From Clostridia bacterium (lineage in GTDB: Bacteria > Bacillota > Clostridia > UMGS1883): a stretch of 6,234 bases of DNA. Positions 1 to 5,682 of this stretch are shown here, piece by piece. The DNA lies in the NCBI GenBank assembly GCA_017468215.1, contig JAFUJG010000020.1, forward strand, positions 1 to 6,234. Reading direction: 5' to 3'. Both the position numbers and the translations under genes were made by a program. How positions within the stretch are numbered: the first letter of the stretch is position 1; every line of letters starts with the position of its first letter. The notes under the pieces were generated by a model. It was not told the DNA's origin, made no database searches, and was given only the letters and a program-made list of their open reading frames with translations.

Positions 1-404
1 CAGGTATCAAGGCTGTTCTTACAGATGGTAGCTACCATGCGGTTGACTCGTCGGAAATGGCGTTTAAGATTGCTGCCTCCATTGCGTTCAAGGAAGGTAC
101 AGCACAAGCTAATCCTGTTCTTCTTGAACCTATCGGCAAGCTTAAGGTTACTATCCCCTCCAAGAAGATGGGCGATATCATCGGCGACCTCAATAAGCGC
201 AGAGGCAGAATCCTTGCCATGAACGAGATTGGCAACAACAAGGGAGAAGTTGAAGCAGAAGTGCCCATGAGCGAAATGACACGCTATGCAATTGACCTTC
301 GTTCCATGACAAAGGGCCGTGGACAGTTTGATTTTGAATTTGAACGCTACGAAGAAGTTCCTCAGCAGAATGTAGCAAAAATTCTGGCTGACAGAAACAG
401 ATAA
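1..404 (+). CDS. fusA: EF-G family translation factor (EF-G-like paralogue), C-terminal part
   Basis: This is the 3' end of a gene cut by the window edge. The first full codon is at 3, 133 codons are visible and TAA is at 402-404, so about one fifth of a usual EF-G (near 690 residues) is present. EF-G is a cytoplasmic GTPase that moves tRNA and mRNA through the ribosome. Visible residues 1-37 are the end of domain IV (DGSYHAVDSSEMAFK) and residues 38-133 are domain V, with PVLLEPI, MGDIIGDLNKRRGRI, AIDLRSMTKGRG and YEEVP, all hallmarks of the family. The GTPase domain lies outside the window. The gene stands alone before a strong terminator, with recJ after it and no tuf, so I infer an EF-G-like paralogue rather than the canonical str-operon fusA. 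The upstream context cannot be seen. Family membership is near certain; the choice of paralogue is moderate, so treat the symbol as a family label. Confidence 0.93.
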   Translation, partial: GIKAVLTDGSYHAVDSSEMAFKIAASIAFKEGTAQANPVLLEPIGKLKVTIPSKKMGDIIGDLNKRRGRILAMNEIGNNKGEVEAEVPMSEMTRYAIDLRSMTKGRGQFDFEFERYEEVPQQNVAKILADRNR

Positions 405-420
405 AACAAGTATAAAACAC

Positions 421-455
421 AAAAACCCCTGTGCATTATTGCACGGGGGTTTTTA
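421..455 (+). terminator. Strong Rho-independent terminator after the EF-G gene
   Basis: The left arm at 421-435 (AAAAACCCCTGTGCA) pairs with 440-454 (TGCACGGGGGTTTTT) around a TTAT loop. This gives 15 pairs with a single G-U wobble. The 3' arm ends in a T run and the 5' arm starts with an A run, so the structure could stop transcription from both directions. It lies 16 bases after the EF-G stop codon and separates that gene from the recJ unit. Confidence 0.95.
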
Positions 456-467
456 TTGCCATGTACG

Positions 468-536
468 TTTTCCCCTATGTTTGCCTTAGCTCGGTCTATC
501 ACCAGAGAGTGTCGGAGACACTTTGTTCCGGGAAAA
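468..536. repeat. Nested inverted repeat in the EF-G to recJ gap
   Basis: The outer arms TTTTCCC (468-474) and GGGAAAA (530-536) are perfect complements. They enclose a second hairpin, AGTGTC (508-513) and GACACT (517-522), with a GGA loop. Some further weak pairing is possible just outside the outer arms (C466 with G538, plus wobbles). The element lies between the terminator and the recJ promoter, outside any gene I can support. It could be a small structured RNA reached by readthrough, a protein binding site, or chance; no function can be assigned. Confidence 0.4.
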
Positions 537-559
537 TGCATAATATATGTAAAAAAATA

Positions 560-588
560 TTGAAGGTAATGTTAAAATATGATATAAT
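560..588 (+). promoter_or_regulatory. Sigma-A-type promoter with extended -10, for the recJ unit
   Basis: The -35 is TTGAAG (560-565) and the -10 is a perfect TATAAT (583-588), separated by exactly 17 bases. A TG at 580-581, one base before the -10, makes an extended -10. The surroundings are very A/T rich. Transcription should start near 594-597, giving a leader of about 60 bases before the recJ start codon. This is the only strong promoter I find in the window, so it probably drives recJ, rel and the genes beyond. Confidence 0.85.
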
Positions 589-594
589 CAAACA

Positions 595-654
595 TAATTG
601 TATCTATTTTTTTGAACATGGGGGTATCCTTCGGGACAATGAAAGGAGCGCACG
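595..654 (+). promoter_or_regulatory. recJ mRNA leader with small UUCG hairpin and RBS
   Basis: This is the predicted untranslated leader downstream of the promoter. It contains TCC-TTCG-GGA (627-636), a short stem closed by a C(UUCG)G tetraloop, which is an unusually stable loop although the stem has only three clean pairs. GGAG at 645-648, six bases before the ATG at 655, is the RBS that sets the recJ start. An in-frame stop (TGA, 640-642) rules out a longer recJ start upstream. Confidence 0.5.
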
Positions 655-2652
655 ATGGGAATAACTACTAAAAGGTGGTTTTATCTGGACGAAAATACCG
701 ACGAGAATATCGTTTATGCCTACACAAAGCTTTTTGGCATAACCCCGCTGGTTGCAAAGGTTTTGGTGAACCGCAGCATAACTGACGCAGGCGATGCAAA
801 GAGATTTATTGAAAGAGATGCTTCAAGCCTGCATTCACCGTTTCTTATCAATGACATGGACAAGGCTGTTGAAAGGATAAATGCAGCCATTGAAAAGGGC
901 GAGAAAATTACAATATACGGTGACTATGACGTGGACGGAATTACGAGCACGGCTATTATGGTGTCATTTTTGAAAAAGAAAGGTGCAATAGTTGATGCAT
1001 ATATCCCCGACAGGCAGAACGAAGGCTACGGTGTTAATACCGAGGCAATCGAAAAGATAGTAAAGATGGGCACAAAACTCATCATAACTGTTGACACAGG
1101 TATTACAGCAGGCGAGGAGGTCAGCTTTGCAAAAGAAAAGGGCATTGATGTTATCATAACCGACCACCACGAATGTAAAGATATTGTTCCGGACGCCGTA
1201 GCAGTCATAAATCCTAAAAGAGTAGACTGCCAGTATCCCTTTAAGGACCTTGCAGGTGTAGGCGTTGCATTTAAACTCATATGTGCTCTTTCAGGCGGTG
1301 AAGCAAGGGAAATTTTAAACGAATACTCGGATATTATTGCCCTTGGAACAATTGCCGATGTGGTAAGCCTGACAGGTGAAAACCGTGTTATTGCAGGCAT
1401 AGGTCTTGAAAAACTCAAAAACAATCCTAACCTTGGTTTAAAAGAGGTTATAAGAACGATAGGTTCCAATCCCAAGTGGAACAGCTCTGCGGTTGTGAGC
1501 TATTCCATTGCTCCCAGGATTAACGCTGCAGGAAGAATGAGCAGTGCAATGACGGCTGTTAATCTCCTTTTGACAAAAGACAAGATTGAAGCATATGAAC
1601 TGGCACTTGAGCTTGATTGCGAAAACCGAGAAAGACAGAACCGTGAAAGCGTTATCTTCGACGAAGCTGTCAGCATGCTTAAGAATGAGAAGTATGCCGA
1701 CAAAAAGGTTATTGTGTTAGCTAAAAGAGGCTGGCACCACGGTATTATAGGTGTTGTTGCATCCAGAATTTGCGACAAATTCCAGCGAAGCTGTATTCTT
1801 ATATCAATTGAGGACGGAAAGTGCAAATCCTCGGGCAGAAGCATGGGTGGAATAAACCTTTTTGAAGGGCTTTCCAAGTGCTCGGATATTTTGGAAAATT
1901 TCGGCGGACATGCGTATGCGGCAGGCTTTTCCATAAAGGAAGAAAACATCGAGGAGCTTGACCGAAGGCTTAATGAATATGCCGAATCGGTGCTTCCGGA
2001 AAGAGTGAGCCGTGATATTTTTATCGATGTCAGAGTTTCCATTAGCGATATTACACTCGCCTCGGTGAAGGATACCGAAATTTTAGGCCCGTACGGTGTT
2101 GGCAATAAAATGCCCACAGTTGCACTGGAAGGAGTAAAAATTGCTGACATAAGAACTCTTTCAGAAGGCAAGCATTGCCGACTTCTGGTTGAGCAGGACG
2201 GACGAAAGATTGAAGTTATTGCCTTTGGCAGAAGCAAAATTGCAAAAGATTTTGACATCGGTGACACCGTTGACATAGCCGGTGAGATGAACATAAACAT
2301 ATACAACGGTCAGTCAAGGGTACAGATTATTCTGGAAGATATACGTCTCTCCGACGAAAGGGTACCTTCAAGAGAGGATTTTGTAGGTGTTTACCGTTTC
2401 CTCCGTGCAAAGGGCGAGGTTGTGGAAGGCGATATTATGGAACTGGCACGCACCGTAGGTAAGGAGCTGGGTGTGGTAATGAGCCAGGAAAAATTTGAAA
2501 ATACGCTTCTCGTGTTTGAGGATGTTAAAATCCTCGAATATTCTGTAAGAGGCGACAGGATAAAAATCAGACTTTTGCCAACCCAAAAGGGCACAAAGAT
2601 TAATATAACCGACAGTGCGGTTTATAAGGAAATGTGCAAGCAAGGTCTGTGA
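655..2652 (+). CDS. recJ: Single-stranded-DNA-specific exonuclease RecJ
   Basis: RecJ degrades single-stranded DNA 5' to 3' in recombinational repair and mismatch repair; it is a cytoplasmic, metal-dependent enzyme of the DHH superfamily. The 665-residue product has the DHH domain with GDYDVDG (89-95), DTGIT (147-151) and DHH (170-172). These are followed by PRINAAGR (287-294) and the DHHA1 part with GWHHGIIGVVASR (359-371), GRS (394-396) and FGGHAYAAGF (416-425). An OB-fold region follows (about 478-565, opening GPYGVGNKMP). A C-terminal segment (about 570-665) resembles the extension found in Gram-positive RecJ proteins. All metal-binding motifs are intact. The ATG at 655 has GGAG six bases upstream, and an in-frame stop lies just before it. 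It is the first gene after the extended -10 promoter and ends 15 bases before rel, so the two are surely co-transcribed. Confidence 0.97.
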   Translation: MGITTKRWFYLDENTDENIVYAYTKLFGITPLVAKVLVNRSITDAGDAKRFIERDASSLHSPFLINDMDKAVERINAAIEKGEKITIYGDYDVDGITSTAIMVSFLKKKGAIVDAYIPDRQNEGYGVNTEAIEKIVKMGTKLIITVDTGITAGEEVSFAKEKGIDVIITDHHECKDIVPDAVAVINPKRVDCQYPFKDLAGVGVAFKLICALSGGEAREILNEYSDIIALGTIADVVSLTGENRVIAGIGLEKLKNNPNLGLKEVIRTIGSNPKWNSSAVVSYSIAPRINAAGRMSSAMTAVNLLLTKDKIEAYELALELDCENRERQNRESVIFDEAVSMLKNEKYADKKVIVLAKRGWHHGIIGVVASRICDKFQRSCILISIEDGKCKSSGRSMGGINLFEGLSKCSDILENFGGHAYAAGFSIKEENIEELDRRLNEYAESVLPERVSRDIFIDVRVSISDITLASVKDTEILGPYGVGNKMPTVALEGVKIADIRTLSEGKHCRLLVEQDGRKIEVIAFGRSKIAKDFDIGDTVDIAGEMNINIYNGQSRVQIILEDIRLSDERVPSREDFVGVYRFLRAKGEVVEGDIMELARTVGKELGVVMSQEKFENTLLVFEDVKILEYSVRGDRIKIRLLPTQKGTKINITDSAVYKEMCKQGL

Positions 2653-2667
2653 AAGGAGTGATAGGGT

Positions 2668-4836
2668 ATGGTCCCACAGGCAGCAACAATTGAAAGAATT
2701 ATTGCCAGAGTAAAGGAATATAACGCTTCGGCAGACACCGAAAGTATCATGCGTGCGTATAACCTTTGTGTGGAAGCTCACGGTGACCAATTGAGAAACA
2801 GCGGCGAGCCCTATTATATCCATCCCTTGGAGGTTTCGTATATTCTGGCAGATATGGAGCTTGATGTTGATACTGTCATTGTAGGTCTTTTGCATGATGT
2901 TATTGAAGACACTCCTTATGGCTACGAAAAACTGAAAAACGAGTTTGGCGAGCAGGTTGCCTACCTTGTAGAAGGCGTTACAAAGCTGGATAAAATTAAG
3001 TCTACTTCTCGTGAAGAAGCCCAGATGGAAAACCTGAGGAAAATGATACTTGCCATGGCCAAGGATATCCGTGTAATATTGGTAAAGCTGGCTGACCGTT
3101 TGCATAATATGCGTACCATGAAATACATGAGCGAGGAAAAACAGAGAGAGAAATCCCACGAAACGTTGGAGGTTTACGCTCCCTTGGCTCACAGGCTTGG
3201 TATTTCAAAAATTAAAGGCGAGCTGGAGGACTTATCAATAAAATATCTCGACAGCGTGGGATATTATGAAATTGTTGAAGGTCTTAAGCAGAAGAAGGGC
3301 GAAAGAGAAGAATATGTAACCCTTATAAAGGAAACCCTGGGTAAAAAGCTTGAGGATATGAAGGTGAACGCCCATATATCAGGCAGAGCCAAGCATATAT
3401 ATTCAATTTACAGAAAAATGTACTCTCAGGGGAAAACCCTTGATGAAATATATGACCTTTTTGCAGTAAGAATTATTGTTGACGATGTAACCGAGTGCTA
3501 CAGTGCACTTGGTATGGTGCATGAGCTTTACAAGCCTATTCCCGGCAGGTTTAAGGATTATATTGCAATGCCCAAACCCAATATGTATCAGTCACTTCAC
3601 ACCACCCTTATCGGTCCGACCGGTCAGCCCTTTGAGGTGCAGATTCGCACATGGGAAATGCATAAGGTTGCCGAGCAGGGTGTGGCAGCACACTGGAAGT
3701 ATAAGGAAGGCATTACCGGCGAAACCGCACAGGACGAAAAGCTTGCGTGGGTACGTCAGCTTTTGGAGGTTCAGAGCGAGGCTACCGACTCGGAGGACTT
3801 TATGAAAAGTCTGAAAATAGACCTTTTTGCAGACGAGGTATTTGTTTTCACGCCTAAGGGCGACGTTGTAAGCCTGCCTCTTGGTGCAACGCCTATTTAC
3901 TTTGCGTTCTACATCCATACGGCTGTAGGCTATAAAATGGTAGGTGCAAAGGCTAATTCCAGAATTGTGCCTCTTGACTATCAGCTTAAAAACGGCGATA
4001 TTGTTGAAGTTATAACCACAGGTCAGGTAAAGGGACCCAGCCGTGACTGGCTGAATATAGTAAAAACTGCACAGGCACGCAGTAAGATAAACGCATGGTT
4101 TAAAAAGGAAAACCGTGAGGTTAATATCGAAAAGGGCAGAGAAGCTGTTGAGCGGGAAATCAAAAAGCTAAACCTTAACCCTCATGACCTTTTGAAAAAC
4201 GAATATATTGAGCCTATGACACGCCGTTACGGCTTCAACACTATTGAAGACGCATATTCGGCTGTTGGCTACGGTGGAATTACAGCGGTGAAAATTGCTG
4301 TAAGGCTTAGGGAATATGCAATAAATGACCTGGACATTGCCGTTGAGGACAAGATTCCCGTAACAGAACAGAAAAAGAGTAATAAACCCTCTAATGGTAT
4401 CGAGGTTGAAGGCATTGATAACTGTATGGTAAGGCTTTCAAAGTGCTGTAACCCTGTGCCCGGAGACGATATTATCGGCTTTATAACACGTGGCAGAGGC
4501 GTAAGCGTACACAGATGCTCCTGTGTGAATGTACAGGAGGATAAGCTTGATGAAGAATCACGTGCACGCAGAATAAGATGTAACTGGGCAGATGGAGTGA
4601 GCCTTAAATATACCGGTGAGCTGCATATAGAATGTGCTGACCGAAAGGGTATCTTTGCCGACATTGCATCGGTTGTTGCTGAAAACCAGATTAATATTTC
4701 GTCGGTTGTTTCGCATCCGCCCAAGGCTAAGGTAGCACTCATTACTTTACAGGTAGAGGTTGCAAGCCGTGACCAGCTTAATAATCTTATTAAAAAGCTG
4801 TACAGGGTTCCCGGTATTTTAGATATCAGAAGTTAA
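2668..4836 (+). CDS. relA: Bifunctional (p)ppGpp synthetase/hydrolase Rel (RelA/SpoT family)
   Basis: Rel makes (p)ppGpp from ATP and GDP or GTP during amino acid starvation on the ribosome, and also hydrolyses it; it is the core enzyme of the stringent response. The 722 residues show the full long-Rel order. The HD hydrolase has H52, H76, D77, the ED pair at 80-81 and D143 in LADRLHNMRT. The synthetase has GRAKHIYSIYRKM (239-251), D263 in YDLFAVRI, and EVQIRT (323-328). TGS covers about 387-450 with H417, a helical region follows, then a Cys-rich zinc-finger-like domain (C586, C593, C594, H615, C617, C619), and ACT at about 648-722. The RFKD motif (294-297) is the RXKD form of dual-function enzymes, and the HD site is intact, so both activities are expected. 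The start at 2668 follows GGAG (2655-2658). Bacillus-style naming uses relA; rel is equally valid. An extra Cys at 617, and Ser at 618 where Asp is usual, are small oddities. Confidence 0.97.
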   Translation: MVPQAATIERIIARVKEYNASADTESIMRAYNLCVEAHGDQLRNSGEPYYIHPLEVSYILADMELDVDTVIVGLLHDVIEDTPYGYEKLKNEFGEQVAYLVEGVTKLDKIKSTSREEAQMENLRKMILAMAKDIRVILVKLADRLHNMRTMKYMSEEKQREKSHETLEVYAPLAHRLGISKIKGELEDLSIKYLDSVGYYEIVEGLKQKKGEREEYVTLIKETLGKKLEDMKVNAHISGRAKHIYSIYRKMYSQGKTLDEIYDLFAVRIIVDDVTECYSALGMVHELYKPIPGRFKDYIAMPKPNMYQSLHTTLIGPTGQPFEVQIRTWEMHKVAEQGVAAHWKYKEGITGETAQDEKLAWVRQLLEVQSEATDSEDFMKSLKIDLFADEVFVFTPKGDVVSLPLGATPIYFAFYIHTAVGYKMVGAKANSRIVPLDYQLKNGDIVEVITTGQVKGPSRDWLNIVKTAQARSKINAWFKKENREVNIEKGREAVEREIKKLNLNPHDLLKNEYIEPMTRRYGFNTIEDAYSAVGYGGITAVKIAVRLREYAINDLDIAVEDKIPVTEQKKSNKPSNGIEVEGIDNCMVRLSKCCNPVPGDDIIGFITRGRGVSVHRCSCVNVQEDKLDEESRARRIRCNWADGVSLKYTGELHIECADRKGIFADIASVVAENQINISSVVSHPPKAKVALITLQVEVASRDQLNNLIKKLYRVPGILDIRS

Positions 4837-4843
4837 AATGATT

Positions 4844-4860
4844 TGTAATGCGTGATTACA
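4844..4860. repeat. Short palindrome in the rel to hydrolase gap
   Basis: TGTAAT (4844-4849) and ATTACA (4855-4860) are perfect inverted arms around GCGTG, eight bases after the rel stop codon. The shape fits a dimeric regulator site or a weak RNA hairpin. No promoter is evident beside it, so a role as an operator is only a guess. Confidence 0.35.
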
Positions 4861-4865
4861 GGAGG

Positions 4866-4887
4866 ACGCAATCCGCAAGGATTGCGT
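4866..4887 (+). promoter_or_regulatory. Perfect hairpin with GCAA loop between rel and the hydrolase gene
   Basis: ACGCAATCC (4866-4874) and GGATTGCGT (4879-4887) form nine perfect pairs closed by GCAA, a GNRA-type tetraloop that is very stable in RNA. Only a broken T run follows (TTCTC), so it would be a weak terminator at best. An RNA processing, stability or partial attenuation element inside the operon is the more likely reading. A full AGGAGG (4860-4865) directly before it has no usual start codon at a suitable distance. Confidence 0.6.
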
Positions 4888-4902
4888 TTCTCATATTCAG
4901 AT

Positions 4903-4916
4903 GGAGAATTTATATG
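4903..4916 (+). promoter_or_regulatory. RBS that decides the hydrolase start
   Basis: GGAG at 4903-4906 lies seven bases before the ATG at 4914. The longer in-frame start at 4848 has no SD and would add 22 Arg-rich residues encoded across the 4866-4887 hairpin, which do not look like family sequence. The start at 4914 is therefore preferred. Confidence 0.85.
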
Positions 4917-5519
4917 AAGATAAGAAAACTTGTTTTAGGACAGCTGGGTACAAACTGCTATGTTATAGGCGATAAAACCGTCAGCGTTGTTGACCCCGGC
5001 GCAAATGCAAAGGGTATTGTAAAATATCTGGCAGATGAAAATCTTACCCTTGACAAAATCCTTGTAACACACGGCCATTTTGACCACGTGGGCGCACTTT
5101 CTGAGCTTAAAGAGCTTACCGGAGCAAAGGTTTATATGCACCGTGATGATATGTGTATGCTTGGCGATATGGAAAAAAGCCTGGGCTTTATGGTTGGTGA
5201 AACGCCAAAAGAGTGCGAAATTGATTTTGTGCTCACAGGCGGTGAGGAAATATTTGTTGAAGACGAAAAGCTCACGGTTATGCATACCCCGGGTCACTCA
5301 CAGGGGTCTGTCAGCTATGTGGGAGAGGGATTTGTCTTAAGCGGAGATTTGCTTTTTAAACAAAGCATAGGCAGATATGATTTTGGTAGCTACTGTGCAG
5401 AAATGTCATCCATAAGAAAGCTGTTGGCAGCCATTTGTGACGATTGTATTATTTTGCCCGGACATGGCGAAGAAACCTCAAAGAAACACGAAGAAAAAAA
5501 TAATCCGTACCTTGTTTGA
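4914..5519 (+). CDS. Metallo-beta-lactamase-fold hydrolase, glyoxalase II-like
   Basis: This is a 201-residue cytoplasmic protein of the small glyoxalase II-like branch of the metallo-beta-lactamase superfamily (the YcbL/YqgX type). Members bind two metal ions and often hydrolyse thioesters, but the substrate of this one cannot be told. The full ligand set is visible: THGHFDH (52-58, giving H53, H55, D57, H58), H128 in TPGHSQGS, D145 in SGDLLF, and H184 in PGHGEET. The N-terminus (LGQLGTNCYVIGD, 8-20) and the C-terminal NNPYL (196-200) are also typical of this subgroup. Its length matches the family and it lacks the extra C-terminal domain of true glyoxalase II. No signal peptide is seen. It follows rel by 77 bases and is probably in the same operon. 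Fold and metal site are near certain; the physiological role is unknown. Confidence 0.94.
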   Translation: MKIRKLVLGQLGTNCYVIGDKTVSVVDPGANAKGIVKYLADENLTLDKILVTHGHFDHVGALSELKELTGAKVYMHRDDMCMLGDMEKSLGFMVGETPKECEIDFVLTGGEEIFVEDEKLTVMHTPGHSQGSVSYVGEGFVLSGDLLFKQSIGRYDFGSYCAEMSSIRKLLAAICDDCIILPGHGEETSKKHEEKNNPYLV

Positions 5520-5538
5520 CACCAATCTGCTTTTATCT

Positions 5539-5598
5539 GGGACCACTGCAACAATTTTTAAATGTACCGGGACACAGCCATTCATTTTTAAATTTGTT
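5539..5598 (+). repeat. Two imperfect 30-base tandem units before hemZ
   Basis: Unit one (5539-5568) and unit two (5569-5598) both begin GGGAC and both carry ATTTTTAAAT at the same offset (5554-5563 and 5584-5593). By eye 18 of 30 positions agree. The shared blocks are spaced by about three helical turns. The units may be a degenerate duplication, paired binding sites, or chance similarity in an A/T-rich stretch. Confidence 0.4.
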
Positions 5599-5647
5599 TG
5601 CGACAATATGATTGCGTGGGTTGGCTGTGGGTAGGCAATGTCCCGGT
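5566..5647 (+). other. Two-part long-range inverted repeat upstream of hemZ, possible structured RNA
   Basis: ACCGGGACA (5566-5574) is a perfect complement of TGTCCCGGT (5639-5647). Directly inside, CAGCCA (5575-5580) is complementary to TGGCTG (5622-5627), leaving an 11-base bulge on the 3' side (5628-5638) and a 41-base terminal loop (5581-5621). No T run follows, so it is not an intrinsic terminator. It lies 32 bases before the hemZ ATG. It could be a leader RNA structure, a remnant of a small mobile element, or a repeat. I do not recognise it as any known riboswitch class. Confidence 0.5.
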
Positions 5648-5668
5648 TGCGGGTTGTAGAGTGAGTGT

Positions 5669-5682
5669 GGTGAATTAATATG
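5669..5682 (+). promoter_or_regulatory. Weak RBS and start of hemZ
   Basis: GGTGA (5669-5673) lies six bases before the ATG at 5680. It matches the 3' half of the extended SD sequence (GGAGGTGA) rather than the AGGAGG core used by recJ and rel. Translation of hemZ may therefore be weaker or depend on upstream RNA structure. Confidence 0.55.

Noticed and set aside
431..664. 77-codon + strand reading frame across the EF-G to recJ gap
   Set aside because: It starts inside the terminator loop, has no SD, runs through the promoter and overlaps the recJ start; its translation looks random.
618..671. Possible 17-residue leader peptide overlapping the recJ start
   Set aside because: There is no SD before the ATG at 618, and the peptide shows no run of regulatory codons.
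1500..2306. 268-codon antisense reading frame within recJ
   Set aside because: It lies wholly inside a clearly functional gene, has Ser-rich low-information sequence, and is best explained by the codon bias of recJ.
2368..3192. 274-codon antisense reading frame across the recJ-rel junction
   Set aside because: It opposes two well-supported genes and shows no recognisable motif; it looks like a codon-bias shadow.
4848..4913. 22-residue N-terminal extension of the hydrolase from the ATG at 4848
   Set aside because: There is no SD before 4848, the extension is not family-like, and the ATG at 4914 has a well-placed GGAG.
5516..5544. Perfect TTGACA at 5516-5521 as a hemZ promoter
   Set aside because: At the right distance the sequence is GGGACC rather than a -10, so only half a promoter is present; part of it is the end of the hydrolase gene.
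5607..5612. TATGAT as a -10 element for hemZ
   Set aside because: No acceptable -35 lies 16-18 bases upstream; the positions hold only a T-rich tract.
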